Positions 6,025 to 15,294 are shown, counted from the first letter of the stretch. The stretch is 64,000 bases of DNA from Corynebacterium kalinowskii (GCF_009734385.1 NZ_CP046452.1:1364001-1428000); one strand, 5' to 3'. Made by a program: numbers and translations. Notes: generated by a model from the letters alone, not told the origin.

Positions 6025-6097
6025 GCGGATGTAGCGCAGTTGGTAGCGCATCACCTTGCCAAGGTGAGGGTCGCGAGTTCGAGTCTCGTCATCCGCT
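6025..6097 (+). tRNA. tRNA-Gly (GCC), copy 3
   Basis: Third identical copy of the tRNA-Gly(GCC), the last gene of the array, directly followed by a terminator. Confidence 0.96.
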
Positions 6098-6104
6098 CAA
6101 GAAT

Positions 6105-6140
6105 GGTGGGTCTGCTTCAGCGGACCCACCTTTTACTTTT
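6105..6140 (+). terminator. Terminator of the tRNA array
   Basis: GGTGGGTC (6105-6112) pairs with GACCCACC (6123-6130), followed by TTTTACTTTT. The convergent PP-loop gene stops at 6133, so the stem probably serves both strands. Confidence 0.85.
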
Positions 6141-7089
6141 GTCCCTGTCCAAGCATGAGCCACAGACGCCCGATAATATTCTCCGATGATTCTTCGAGTG
6201 GGTCCGAATACGCAATGTGTGATTTATCCCGGGAAAGCATGAGCCGGGCCGAACACTCCAATGCTCGAATCGCGCCTGAAGAAGACTGCATAGGATCTTT
6301 GTTCGTGAAACAAAAACTTGGAGCAATCCCCCGCTGCTTCGCCATCTCTCGGAACAACCACTTGTCGCATCCAAAATCTTTGCCACGCACGACGTATGGG
6401 TTCAACTTCTGCGCGATCTGTGTAGCACGGTGAGACTGCCAGAGCTGTACATGTCGCTCAGGATCGGCCAGGATTCGGGAGTAAAAGTCAGGAATGTTCC
6501 TGTGGTAGGTAAAGTGCGACGCGATTTCCCCTTGAACCGTGGAGGCCCATTCAGCAGGAGTGAGAGTCTTACCACCGCAAAACAAGGCATCAGCTCCAGC
6601 GCCAGTGAAGATCAAGCCATTTGCACCGTGTTTGCGCGCCACGTCGTCGCAACACCGCAGAACTGCACCTGCGCACACTTCCCACACATCCGCCGAGGAC
6701 AAATCGTGCGCTACCGATTGAGCAACACAACCAAATTCCTCTGAGGTAGGTTCCGCTACAACAAACTCCATCCCGAGTCCCTCTGCTACTGCAGCCGCGA
6801 TGCTTCGCTCTTTACGTCCGACGTAGTCATCGGAGATGCAAAAGTGAACTGCTAATACGTCTGGTGACTTGTCGGAAAGATAGGAAGCAATCAGAATCGA
6901 ATCGATGCCACCCGAAAGCAAAAGTGACGGGCGTTGGTCGTTGGTTGCAAGCAGAGCGTCAATTCGAAGGTTTATGAATTCATCTATCATCGCCCGTGCG
7001 GAATCTACGTCGGTTACATCATGCGCCCCCTTTTCGATCTTCTGGTCGTCCGCCACATACTCGACGGGCGCTCCTAAGTCACCGTTCAC
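6133..7089 (-). CDS. Stand-alone asparagine-synthetase-type PP-loop enzyme
   Basis: A 318-residue protein related to the C-terminal ATP-pyrophosphatase half of class B asparagine synthetases. It has the PP-loop SGGIDS (59-64), a second nucleotide-site motif GAGADALF (163-170, like GxGADE in the family) and the late helix DKWLFREMAKQRGI (about 236-250), resembling the conserved lysine-containing KWxLRE region. The N-terminal glutaminase domain is absent, so ammonia or another nucleophile would have to come from elsewhere, or the enzyme only activates a carboxylate by adenylation. GTG at 7089 overlaps the TGA of the upstream TPR/membrane gene (GTGA), showing tight coupling. It is an accessory gene next to a tRNA array. 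Substrate unknown. Confidence 0.75.
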   Translation of the reverse strand: MNGDLGAPVEYVADDQKIEKGAHDVTDVDSARAMIDEFINLRIDALLATNDQRPSLLLSGGIDSILIASYLSDKSPDVLAVHFCISDDYVGRKERSIAAAVAEGLGMEFVVAEPTSEEFGCVAQSVAHDLSSADVWEVCAGAVLRCCDDVARKHGANGLIFTGAGADALFCGGKTLTPAEWASTVQGEIASHFTYHRNIPDFYSRILADPERHVQLWQSHRATQIAQKLNPYVVRGKDFGCDKWLFREMAKQRGIAPSFCFTNKDPMQSSSGAIRALECSARLMLSRDKSHIAYSDPLEESSENIIGRLWLMLGQGQK

Positions 7090-8222
7090 TTCTCCAATCC
7101 TTTCTGCGAGACGAATTGAACCTTTTGTACTTTCGGACGCGCCAAAATGTGCACCATCATGAAAAAGAAGATGACGAAAATGGAGCCGGACAAGATGATG
7201 GCTACCCTGCCTTGTACCGATACCCCGCCCGCGATCGAGGAACCGATAATCACGGCTAGAAGCGCGATCAACGAAACGAAGAGGGCAAGGATTTCCATGA
7301 TGCGAAAGAGCATGTCACGATACTGAGCCTCAAGGCTTTTCGTGTGAGCGGCGATCATTGCCTCCACTTGTGCGATCTGCTGTGCTCCTTGAGCTTCGAG
7401 TTCTTCTCGCATGGTGGTCATCTTTTGGTTTAGAACATAGAGTGAATTTTTTTGAGTCAGAATGTTGCCACGTTCGCGCACATAGTCGCCATGAATGACG
7501 ACCTCTTTCGCAGGCAGGGCGGCAATCGCAGTGTCGATGGAATCGATGGCCTTTTCGTATTCGCCGAGTCTACGATGACCTTCAGCGCGGCGCATCCAAG
7601 CATTCGAGTCCTTCGGATCTAGACGAATCAGTTGGGTAGAAATATCAACCAGTTTGTCGCCGTAGGCGCCGAGCGGCGACAGCCACATTCCGTGAATTAG
7701 CAAATGCAGAATTTTTGGATGATCACTCTCAGCAATGACCTTTTCGATGTCCTCTACCCTTACTTTTTCCCCTTTGGCCAGGTCGGCAAAGAGGCGAAAG
7801 GCACTGACAATTGCGTGATACTCTTTGGGAACTTCGTCGAGAATCCCAATTGCCTGACGGATCTTGCGATAATCGAAATCGAATCGGGCAGATTGCAAAT
7901 AGCAATAGATGATCGTGAACCCTCGCAAACCTGGCTCAGCGTTCGTGAGTTCCCGGCGCTGAACGATGTCCACGGCGCTATTGTTTTTGCTTCGGGCGTA
8001 CCAACATACCCCCGCTGCCAAGTTGAGCATGTCGGAGAACGCAATATCGTTATCGACGATCCAGGTGGCAAATCCCGAAACCCAATCCGTTGGTTGTGCG
8101 TCAACGATCGCATGCATCTCCGACGCGTACGAATCATAGTCAACTTCAGTTTGTGCCACGCCAGCTCCTCGAGTGTGATCTGACATACCTACTACAATGG
8201 CATGTCGATAGTCCATTATCAC
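7086..8222 (-). CDS. TPR and coiled-coil protein with two C-terminal membrane spans
   Basis: 378 residues from GTG 8222; ATG at 8216 and ATG at 8186 (MSDHTRG) are possible starts. Residues about 40-190 are helical without a recognised domain. Residues about 195-250 look like TPR units (LDPKDSNAWMRRAEGHRRL, then GEYEKAIDSIDTAIAALP). About 268-304 is a predicted coiled coil, and about 311-331 and 340-360 are two hydrophobic spans joined by a short loop, ending in a basic tail. There is no signal peptide, so the bulk is probably cytoplasmic. This order, sensor-like repeats then coiled coil then paired membrane spans, is seen in membrane effectors of conflict systems, but no specific family is claimed. 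It forms an operon with the PP-loop enzyme. Confidence 0.75.
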   Translation of the reverse strand: MIMDYRHAIVVGMSDHTRGAGVAQTEVDYDSYASEMHAIVDAQPTDWVSGFATWIVDNDIAFSDMLNLAAGVCWYARSKNNSAVDIVQRRELTNAEPGLRGFTIIYCYLQSARFDFDYRKIRQAIGILDEVPKEYHAIVSAFRLFADLAKGEKVRVEDIEKVIAESDHPKILHLLIHGMWLSPLGAYGDKLVDISTQLIRLDPKDSNAWMRRAEGHRRLGEYEKAIDSIDTAIAALPAKEVVIHGDYVRERGNILTQKNSLYVLNQKMTTMREELEAQGAQQIAQVEAMIAAHTKSLEAQYRDMLFRIMEILALFVSLIALLAVIIGSSIAGGVSVQGRVAIILSGSIFVIFFFMMVHILARPKVQKVQFVSQKGLEK

Positions 8223-8238
8223 TTACGAAGGTACTTTC

Positions 8239-8934
8239 ATGCCCACTTCTTCGCTCTCATCGTTGATCGGTCCCGTTCTAGCTCCAACGATGCCGGAGGT
8301 GCGAGCAATCTGCGTGAGCAGCATCAATGGCAAGGCATCGCTAAACGGACGTTCGCACGGATTAGGATCGCCACTCGATTTCGAGCTATTGAATTCTTTG
8401 CGGCAATGGTCGGATTGTGTTCTCGTCGGTAGGAAAACCGTAGTTTCGGAAAACTACTTTGGAGTGCGCACAAATGTGGGTGACAAGGAGACGCGACTCC
8501 TTCGCGGACAAAGCCCTGTTCCACCAATCTGTGTAGTGACTCGCTCGTTAGATATTGATCCGAATTCTCAGTTCTTCACCGACACTTCCACGCCCCCCTT
8601 GATCCTTGTACCTGAAAACACAAGTGTGACCGAGCACGGCCGACTTCTCCAGGCCGCAGGGGCAAGCATTCACGAGTTTTCTGCCAGTGCTCTGGACAAA
8701 TTGCATTCACTCGGGTTTCGTAGAATTCTCGTTGAGGGCGGACCACAACTTATTGGCGCGTTGCTAAGCCAGGGGTCCGTCGATAAGCTCCACGTTACGG
8801 TCGCTCCGTGGATCGTGTGGAGTGATGAAGCTTCTCTACTGCAGGGTATCGAGGTAACTCAGAAATTGGAACTAGAGCACCACGCCGCCGACGAAGACGG
8901 CTGCGTTTTTCTGCGATATCGCGTGCGTAAATGA
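8239..8934 (+). CDS. ribD: RibD C-terminal (dihydrofolate-reductase-like) pyrimidine reductase
   Basis: 231 residues of the RibD C-terminal/DHFR-like fold. SSINGKASLNG near the N-terminus, SDCVLVGRKTV, and VEGGPQLIGALL are the conserved NADPH and substrate motifs. No deaminase domain is present. By position beside aftC and msrB it matches the mycobacterial gene Rv2671, a RibD-like reductase reported to be able to act as an alternative dihydrofolate reductase. So the role may be riboflavin or folate related. ATG at 8239 follows GAAGG. It is divergent from the accessory unit at 6133-8222 and marks the start of the conserved core. The next gene starts right after its stop. Confidence 0.8.
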   Translation: MPTSSLSSLIGPVLAPTMPEVRAICVSSINGKASLNGRSHGLGSPLDFELLNSLRQWSDCVLVGRKTVVSENYFGVRTNVGDKETRLLRGQSPVPPICVVTRSLDIDPNSQFFTDTSTPPLILVPENTSVTEHGRLLQAAGASIHEFSASALDKLHSLGFRRILVEGGPQLIGALLSQGSVDKLHVTVAPWIVWSDEASLLQGIEVTQKLELEHHAADEDGCVFLRYRVRK

Positions 8935-10230
8935 GTGTTGCTCACCGTCGATCCCATTGGCGGCAGTTACTGTGATCAAGTGATGAATGCGATTGAAAGC
9001 CGGATGGCGCAGATCTGGGTTGCGGGTGAGCCTGTGTCTGATGAGCTGCGCCGTCGTCGCACCCCCATAGATGCGCTAGCAAACGCCGCTCTCTGGCCGA
9101 TTGCTCTGATGCTCATTATCCATCGGGTCTTCGTGTTAGCCATCAACGGCAACGTGACGGATGACTTTTCCACCGTGTACTACGCGCTGCGCCGATTTCA
9201 TGATGGTGTCTCGGTCTACAACGAGACCTATCATTTCGTTGATCCCCACTATCTTTACAGCCCTGGTGCGACCTTGTTCTTGTCCCCGCTCGGGCTGCAA
9301 ACCGACTTTGATACCGCGCGCACCATTTTCATCTTGGCCAATGCACTAGCCATCGTGGCTGCGCTGGGAATGATAACCAGGCTCTTCGGGTACTCGCTAC
9401 GCAGCGCCCTCTTTCCGTTTTCTGTAGTGGCGGCATACCTCACCGAGGCCGTGCAAAACACCCTGGTCTTTTCAAACATCAACGGCCTGCTATTACTCGC
9501 TCTGGCGTCCTTTTTAACACTGCTGAAATCCGATAGACGCTGGTCAGCAGGCCTGATTTTGGGCGTGGCTATTCTGATCAAACCTATCTTTGCCCCGCTG
9601 CTGTTCTTGCCGTTTGCTAAGGCGAACTGGCAAACAATTGTCTCAGCTTTCGCCATCCCAATCGCATTCAATGCTGCCGCTTGGCCGATCGTGCCACAGG
9701 CAAGCGACTATGTCACCCGTACCGTGCCTTACCTGGGCTTGACCAGAGATTTCGCCAACTCTTCCCTCCCCGGCATCGCCCTCTACTTTGGGATGCCACA
9801 GTGGCAGGAAAAGTTCTGGTTTTTCCTTTTCGCCCTGATCATTATCGCTGGCCTTATCGCGCTGCTGCGATACCGCTACAGTGACCCGTTGCTGTGGATG
9901 GTGTGTACCGCGTCGCTGCTCCTCGCGGGCGTGTTCTTCTTGTCGTCGCTAGGCCAGATGTACTACTCCATGCTGCTGTTCCCGCTGCTGTTTACTGCCA
10001 CCTTGCGACGCTCCCCCATGCATAATCCCCTTGCCTGGCTGGCTGCCTACGGTTTTCTCACCATTGACAACTGGAACTCCGACGAGTGGATCGATACCGG
10101 CCGCTGGTTCACATTCCTCCTACCGACTGTTGGTTGGGCGTTGATCCTTATCGTTATCTCTGTGAGCGCGGTAGTATGGGCGCTTTCAGAACAGAAAGGC
10201 ACCCACCATGACAGACTTCAAGCTGCTTAG
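8935..10230 (+). CDS. aftC: Alpha-(1->3) arabinofuranosyltransferase AftC, GT-C family 87 (DUF2029)
   Basis: A 431-residue polytopic membrane protein with about ten hydrophobic segments, including WPIALMLIIHRVFVLAI and ILGVAILIKPIFAPLLFL. The acidic motif NVTDDFSTVYYALRRF in the first outside loop is the GT-C signature used with polyprenyl-phosphate sugar donors. DUF2029/GT87 enzymes include PimE and AftC. The neighbours ribD-like and msrB reproduce the mycobacterial order Rv2671-Rv2674, in which Rv2673 is AftC, which branches the arabinan of arabinogalactan. GTG at 8935 directly after the ribD stop gives the longest frame; ATG at 8983 is an alternative. The end overlaps msrB by 23 bases. Confidence 0.78.
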   Translation: MLLTVDPIGGSYCDQVMNAIESRMAQIWVAGEPVSDELRRRRTPIDALANAALWPIALMLIIHRVFVLAINGNVTDDFSTVYYALRRFHDGVSVYNETYHFVDPHYLYSPGATLFLSPLGLQTDFDTARTIFILANALAIVAALGMITRLFGYSLRSALFPFSVVAAYLTEAVQNTLVFSNINGLLLLALASFLTLLKSDRRWSAGLILGVAILIKPIFAPLLFLPFAKANWQTIVSAFAIPIAFNAAAWPIVPQASDYVTRTVPYLGLTRDFANSSLPGIALYFGMPQWQEKFWFFLFALIIIAGLIALLRYRYSDPLLWMVCTASLLLAGVFFLSSLGQMYYSMLLFPLLFTATLRRSPMHNPLAWLAAYGFLTIDNWNSDEWIDTGRWFTFLLPTVGWALILIVISVSAVVWALSEQKGTHHDRLQAA

Positions 10231-10612
10231 CGACGACCAATGGCGGCAGCGCCTCACCCCTTCGGAATATCAGGTGCTGCGCGAAGCGGGCACTGAAGCT
10301 CCGCACACCGGTGAATACACTGACACTTTCGCCGAGGGTATCTATTCGTGCCGCGCCTGCGGCGCCGAGCTGTTCCGCGCCGACGCTAAATTCCAGGCAC
10401 ACTGTGGCTGGCCTGCTTTCTATAGCCCTCTTGCCGGCGATCGAATCATCGAACGGGAAGACAACTCCCTGGGGATGCGCAGAGTTGAGGTGCTATGTGC
10501 CAACTGCGAATCCCATCTGGGGCACGTGTTCGAGGGAGAAGGTTACCCGACTCCCACTGATCTGCGGTACTGCATCAATTCGATTTGCATGACCTTCGAG
10601 CCCGCGAAGTAA
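10208..10612 (+). CDS. msrB: Peptide-methionine (R)-S-oxide reductase MsrB
   Basis: 134 residues, the usual length. Two CxxC pairs (CRAC and CANC) form the structural zinc site, AHCGWPAF carries the conserved tryptophan of the substrate pocket, and RYCINSI holds the catalytic cysteine. It repairs methionine-R-sulfoxide in oxidised proteins in the cytoplasm. ATG at 10208 is preceded by AGAAAGG and lies inside the end of aftC, so the genes are coupled. A bidirectional terminator follows at 10646-10673. Confidence 0.95.
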   Translation: MTDFKLLSDDQWRQRLTPSEYQVLREAGTEAPHTGEYTDTFAEGIYSCRACGAELFRADAKFQAHCGWPAFYSPLAGDRIIEREDNSLGMRRVEVLCANCESHLGHVFEGEGYPTPTDLRYCINSICMTFEPAK

Positions 10613-10645
10613 TCAAGTTTTTAATCGTTTGTTGCTCCAAACAGA

Positions 10646-10673
10646 AAAGGCCTTCCCCGAGGGGAAGGCCTTT
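10646..10673. terminator. Bidirectional terminator between msrB and chdC
   Basis: AAAGGCCTTCCCC and its complement enclose a 2-3-base loop. T-runs are present on both strands, fitting the two convergent genes. Confidence 0.9.
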
Positions 10674-10687
10674 GTCATATCTCAGCT

Positions 10688-11392
10688 TTAAGGCATAACT
10701 TCGATGATTTCAGAGATGTCCGCGACGCGACGGCCGGAGAAGAACGGAACTTCTTCACGCACGTGGAGACGAGCCTCCGTGTAGCGCATCTGGTGCATGA
10801 GGTCGACAATGCGGTGCATTTCCGGTGCCTCGAAAGCGAGCATCCACTCGTAGTCGCCCAACGCGAATGCAGGAACAGTGTTCGCACGTACATCTGGGAA
10901 CTCGCGGGCAGACTGGCCGTGCTCAGCGAGGATACGACGACGCTCCTTGGCATCCATCAGGTACCAGTCGTAGGAACGCACGAATGGGTACACGCAGATC
11001 CAAGCACCTGGCTCTTCGCCCATGATGAAGGACGGCAGGTGGGAGCGGTTGAACTCTGCAGGACGGTGGAGGGAGGTGCCGGTCCAGAAGATCTCGGAAA
11101 CCTGTCCCAGAACGGTCACACGACGGAAGTCGTTGTATGCCTTCTGGATGTCGGCAATTTCTTCAGCGATGAACCAGATCATGTAGTCAGCTTCAGCGCG
11201 GATACCCGAGATGTCGTAGATGCCGCGCACGGTGACGACACCGGCCTTCTCCAGTTCGGCTAAGAATGCTTGCGCCTCAGCCACAATGTCCGCACGTTCG
11301 TTGCCCAAGGCGCCGGGAAGCACCTTGAACGTAGCAAACATGGAGTAGCGCTGCATGCTGTTCAGCTTGTCGAAATCCAACTTCTCGGCCAT
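10688..11392 (-). CDS. chdC: Coproheme decarboxylase ChdC (HemQ)
   Basis: 234 residues of the chlorite-dismutase-like family, actinobacterial ChdC type. It performs the last step of the coproporphyrin-dependent haem pathway, decarboxylating two propionates of coproheme to give haem b. VYPFVRSYDWYLM contains the region of the catalytic tyrosine. RRILAEHGQSAREFPDV contains a histidine in the haem-binding segment, and ALGDYEWMLAFEAPE and REEVPFFSGRR are typical family motifs. ATG at 11392 is used. It shares a terminator with msrB and is transcribed alone. Iron-dependent control is known in related species, but no convincing DtxR box was seen. Confidence 0.93.
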   Translation of the reverse strand: MAEKLDFDKLNSMQRYSMFATFKVLPGALGNERADIVAEAQAFLAELEKAGVVTVRGIYDISGIRAEADYMIWFIAEEIADIQKAYNDFRRVTVLGQVSEIFWTGTSLHRPAEFNRSHLPSFIMGEEPGAWICVYPFVRSYDWYLMDAKERRRILAEHGQSAREFPDVRANTVPAFALGDYEWMLAFEAPEMHRIVDLMHQMRYTEARLHVREEVPFFSGRRVADISEIIEVMP

Positions 11393-11552
11393 CGAAAAGG
11401 GTGTCCTTTCTCAAATGAATGTTCTGCCCAACTATATCAACCTTTAGTTGGAGAGAGGTCGAAGGCTGATGAAACCAGGGACGTCGATAAGCCTGCAGGC
11501 TCTCGGCGCGCCTTCACCACCCCGGCCACTTCGCTAGATACCTTGGATCCTT

Positions 11553-12173
11553 GTGAGCGACTCCGAAATTCGTAGCCTTATCTCGACAGCTGGCAAGCAG
11601 CAGGTTTCCGAGCCTGTTGCGTTCAAAGACGCTGTCGAATCAATGCACCGTGCGCAGCTTCGGGACGAGATTTCACTGGGTCCGATTCGTCCACCACAGC
11701 GACTAGCCCCGTTCAGTCACGCGATCGGTTTGGAAGTCGCACATCCGGACACCGATATCATCGCAGCTGAAAGTGAAGGCGACGCTTTTGGGCGCCTTAT
11801 TTTGCTGCACGACCCAGGCTCTGATGAGACCTGGGACGGCGACATGCGACTTGTCGCTTACATTCAGGCCGACATGGACGATTCTGTCGCCGGCGACCCG
11901 CTACTGCCTGAAGTTGCGTGGGAATGGCTCAACGAAGGCCTTGACACCATCGGAGCCCAGTACAGCAATCTGGGGGGCACTGTCACCTCCACGGCATCGG
12001 TTCGCTTCGGCGAAATTGGTGGCCCGCCACGCGCCTTCCAGCTTGAGTTGCGGGCCTCTTGGACAGCGCAGTCCAATGACCTCACCCCCCACGTTGAAGC
12101 GTTCGCACAAGTTCTGGCGAATGTTGCCGGTCTGCCACCTGCGGGCATCGCAGAGATTGGCTCCACCACGTAG
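11553..12173 (+). CDS. DUF3000 family protein
   Basis: 206 residues, no signal peptide or membrane span. The central region has IRPPQRLAPFSHAIGLEV followed by ILLHDPGSDETWDGDMRLV, typical of the actinobacterial DUF3000 family (mycobacterial Rv2680). The function is unknown. GTG at 11553 (MSDSEIR) is used. Its stop overlaps by one base the GTG of the RNase D gene, an arrangement that suggests coupled expression and a possible RNA-related role. Confidence 0.85.
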   Translation: MSDSEIRSLISTAGKQQVSEPVAFKDAVESMHRAQLRDEISLGPIRPPQRLAPFSHAIGLEVAHPDTDIIAAESEGDAFGRLILLHDPGSDETWDGDMRLVAYIQADMDDSVAGDPLLPEVAWEWLNEGLDTIGAQYSNLGGTVTSTASVRFGEIGGPPRAFQLELRASWTAQSNDLTPHVEAFAQVLANVAGLPPAGIAEIGSTT

Positions 12174-13372
12174 TGAATGCGCCGCTGCTGCTCGAGCCTC
12201 GCGACGGCCTGCCAGCGGTCGCCCACACCCCTGAAGAATTCATAGCTGCCGCACGCGCGCTTGATGCCGGCCGCGGCCCCTTTGCCATCGACACCGAGCG
12301 CGCATCCGACTACCGCTTTGATGACCGCGCCTTTCTGATTCAGATCAGACGACGCGACTCTGGCACTTTTCTCATCGCACCTGAAGGCCACCGCCCCGAG
12401 TGCCGAGCAGCCCTCGCACCAGTACTCAATGGTCAGGAATGGGTGTTGCACGCGGCGGCCAGCGACCTACCTGCACTGTACCAACTCGGTCTGAAACCTG
12501 GCCTGATTTTTGACACCGAAGTCAGCGGTCGGCTGCTCGGGCTCCCCAAGGTCAACCTGGCAGCCCTCACCGAAGATGTGCTCGGGGTTGCCCTAGAAAA
12601 GCAACACGGCAACGAAGACTGGTCCACTTGGCCCCTGCCCGAATCCTGGATCAATTACGCTGCCTTGGACGTAGAGCTGCTGCTCGAGCTCGCCGAGGCG
12701 CTCACTGAGCTTCTCGACGCCGCTGGCAAACTCTCCTGGCTCGTGCAAGAATGCGCCCACATCGCAGCCACTGCGGCCCCGGCTGATCCAACGTGGCGTG
12801 ATCTCAAGGGGGTCGGAAAGCTGCACACCTCGGAACAGTTGCTCATCGCCAAGACATTGTGGGAGCGCCGTCAAGCAGTGGGGCGTGAGCGAGACCAAGC
12901 GCCACATAAGATTCTCGCCAATAAGGCGATCATTGCCCTTGCCACCTCCTTACCCACCTCCAGGGAAGGTGTGCGTTCATCGATCGGGCGTCGTGCGAGT
13001 TCGGGCTTGGTGTCGCGTATTTCCGTGGCAATGAACCGCGTTCGCACTAGTCCGAAAGAGACGTGGCCACAGCCTACGCGGCGCGACTACAACCTAGCGC
13101 CTGCCCCACGTTCCATGTGGAGCTCCAGCTTCCCGGACGCACAGGCAGCGTTGGAGGCCGCTCGAATGCATCTCGCAGAGCTCGCAGAGGCAACCCACAC
13201 CCCTCAGGAGAACTTGATCCAACCGGCTATCTTGCGGGAGATCATTTGGGCAAGCGTGGTAACGCGAAAAGTGACCACGAGCGCGCAGTTGCGCGACTAC
13301 ATGGCCACCGTTGGAGTGCGTCCTTGGCAGCAGGAGCTCACCGCTCCCCTGCTAGCCGAGATCCTTATTTAG
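12173..13372 (+). CDS. rnd: Ribonuclease D-like 3'-5' exonuclease with HRDC domain
   Basis: 399 residues. The DEDD exonuclease domain covers about 25-200: [13 protein letters not shown] (motif I, Asp and Glu), [11 protein letters not shown] (motif II, Asp) and [12 protein letters not shown] (motif III, Tyr and Asp). An HRDC domain follows ([24 protein letters not shown] split around residue 225) and probably binds RNA. It likely trims 3' ends of tRNA precursors or other structured RNAs. GTG at 12173 overlaps the DUF3000 stop. Its 3' end overlaps the convergent dxs gene by 4 bases without a terminator between them. Confidence 0.9.
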   Translation: MNAPLLLEPRDGLPAVAHTPEEFIAAARALDAGRGPFAIDTERASDYRFDDRAFLIQIRRRDSGTFLIAPEGHRPECRAALAPVLNGQEWVLHAAASDLPALYQLGLKPGLIFDTEVSGRLLGLPKVNLAALTEDVLGVALEKQHGNEDWSTWPLPESWINYAALDVELLLELAEALTELLDAAGKLSWLVQECAHIAATAAPADPTWRDLKGVGKLHTSEQLLIAKTLWERRQAVGRERDQAPHKILANKAIIALATSLPTSREGVRSSIGRRASSGLVSRISVAMNRVRTSPKETWPQPTRRDYNLAPAPRSMWSSSFPDAQAALEAARMHLAELAEATHTPQENLIQPAILREIIWASVVTRKVTTSAQLRDYMATVGVRPWQQELTAPLLAEILI

Positions 13373-15294
13373 ACCTCTGGTTCCTCGTCATTCGTAGTGA
13401 TCTCTTCCAGCCATTCGGTGACAGATGCAATAATGCCCGGTGCGTCCATACCCAGCTCTTCCAGCAGCTGGCCACGGGAAGCGTGCTCGAGGAATTTCTC
13501 GGGAACAGCAATGTGGCGGACCGGCACATCAATGCTCGCGCAGTTCAGTGCTTCAGAAATCAATGCGCCAATGCCACCGTGCATGACACCGTCCTCAATG
13601 GTCACCACCAAATCGTGATCATCGGCTAGTGCCAACAGCGAAGGGGCAACGGGAACGACCCAGCGGGGATCGACCACAGTGACGTTCGAACCGGATTCTT
13701 GCAGGGCATCGGCGGCAATGAGTGCGTCGTGAGCCGTCGAACCGGTGGCAATTAACAAAATGCTCGGAGTTTGCTCGTCCTGATCAGCCTCACCATAGCG
13801 GAGTACATCGACGCCGTCGTGAAGCTGCTCGATCGCCTCAATCGGTTTCGGCAGATTGCCCTTCGGGAAGCGGACGACGGTAGGTCCAGTGGAAACCTCG
13901 ATTGCTTCATCGAAAAGCTCAACGAGCTGTTCCCCATCGCGCGGCGCGGCGATTCGGATGCCTGGCACGATACTGAGCAAGGAGTAGTCCCACACACCGT
14001 TGTGGCTTGCACCGTCAGAACCCGTGATGCCAGCGCGGTCGAGCACAAAAGTGACCGGCAGGCCCGTCAGCGCAACATCCATGAGCACTTGGTCAAAGGC
14101 ACGGTTCATGAAAGTGGCGTAGATCGCTACTATTGGGTGCAGACCGCCCAGCGCTAAACCGGCAGCGGAGGCAACTGCGTGCTGCTCTGCGATACCGACG
14201 TCATAAAAGCGCTCGGGGAAACGAGAGCCGAATGCGGCCAGTCCGGTAGGACCTGCCATCGCGGCGGTAATCGCCACGATGTCTTCGCGACGTTCGCCGG
14301 CATCAACCAGCGTCTTGGCAAACTGTCCAGTCCAGGACGGTCCGGATTCCGACAATGGGTCTCCGGTGCGCGGATCAATTACTCCGGTGGAGTGCATAAG
14401 GTCAGCGGTGTTGGCCTCCGCCGGGGCGTATCCGCGCCCCTTTTCCGTCACAACGTGGACGATCAGCGGGCCTTCGTACTCCCGGGCGTACTCAAAAGCA
14501 TGCTCCAATGCCTTGAGATTGTGGCCGTCCACTGGGCCAATGTACTTCATGCCCAGTTCTGGGAACATCTCGGTGGTGATGACGGTGTTCTTCACGCCTT
14601 CCTTGAACGCGTGCAGCGCGTCAAAGGTGCGACGTCCGACCCACCCCATAGAGTTCAAGGTGGACTTGCCTTGCTCCATCACGCGGTCGTAGAACGGCTG
14701 CATGCGAAGTTCGGCTAGGTTCTCGGCCAGGCCACCGATGGTCGGTGAATAGCTGCGGCCATTGTCATTGACCACGATAACTACGTTGCTGCTTTTGTCC
14801 GTGGCAATGTTGTTCAGCGCTTCCCAGCACATACCGCCGGTCAAAGCACCATCGCCGACAACGGCTACGGTCTTGTTCGCCTTGCCAGTCCGGGCAGCGG
14901 CTTTAGACAAGCCATCCGCCACCGACAGCGACGCGGAGGCATGGCTCGATTCAGTCCAGTCGTGTTCGCTTTCAGCCCGACTGGTGTAACCCGACAGTCC
15001 GCCCTTTTGACGCAGGGTGTCGAATTGGTCGTGCCGGCCAGTCAGAATCTTGTGAACGTAGCTCTGGTGCGACGTGTCAAAGACAAACGGATCTGTTGGC
15101 GAATCAAAAGCCTTATGCAATGCGATCGTCAGCTCGACCACACCGAGGTTCGGCCCTAAGTGACCACCCGTGGCAGAGACCTTTTGCACTAGAAAATCCC
15201 GGATTTCGCTCGCCAGTTGCTCGAGTTGCTCAGGACTCAGCGCCTTAACATCTGCGGGCGATGCTATGCCAGCAAGAATTTCGCACTCATCCAT
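13369..15294 (-). CDS. dxs: 1-deoxy-D-xylulose-5-phosphate synthase Dxs
   Basis: 641 residues. It condenses pyruvate and glyceraldehyde 3-phosphate with thiamine diphosphate, the first step of the methylerythritol phosphate route to isoprenoids. Visible motifs are [15 protein letters not shown] near the N-terminus, the thiamine diphosphate motif [16 protein letters not shown], the transketolase pyrimidine-binding part with [15 protein letters not shown], and [15 protein letters not shown]. The C-terminal transketolase domain ends near residue 620. ATG at 15294 ([10 protein letters not shown]) fits the family N-terminus. The gene is monocistronic, with its promoter presumably in 15295-15435. 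Confidence 0.97.
   Translation of the reverse strand: MDECEILAGIASPADVKALSPEQLEQLASEIRDFLVQKVSATGGHLGPNLGVVELTIALHKAFDSPTDPFVFDTSHQSYVHKILTGRHDQFDTLRQKGGLSGYTSRAESEHDWTESSHASASLSVADGLSKAAARTGKANKTVAVVGDGALTGGMCWEALNNIATDKSSNVVIVVNDNGRSYSPTIGGLAENLAELRMQPFYDRVMEQGKSTLNSMGWVGRRTFDALHAFKEGVKNTVITTEMFPELGMKYIGPVDGHNLKALEHAFEYAREYEGPLIVHVVTEKGRGYAPAEANTADLMHSTGVIDPRTGDPLSESGPSWTGQFAKTLVDAGERREDIVAITAAMAGPTGLAAFGSRFPERFYDVGIAEQHAVASAAGLALGGLHPIVAIYATFMNRAFDQVLMDVALTGLPVTFVLDRAGITGSDGASHNGVWDYSLLSIVPGIRIAAPRDGEQLVELFDEAIEVSTGPTVVRFPKGNLPKPIEAIEQLHDGVDVLRYGEADQDEQTPSILLIATGSTAHDALIAADALQESGSNVTVVDPRWVVPVAPSLLALADDHDLVVTIEDGVMHGGIGALISEALNCASIDVPVRHIAVPEKFLEHASRGQLLEELGMDAPGIIASVTEWLEEITTNDEEPEV

Noticed and set aside
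5509..6097. Repeated units as a CRISPR array
   Set aside because: The repeats are whole tRNA genes.
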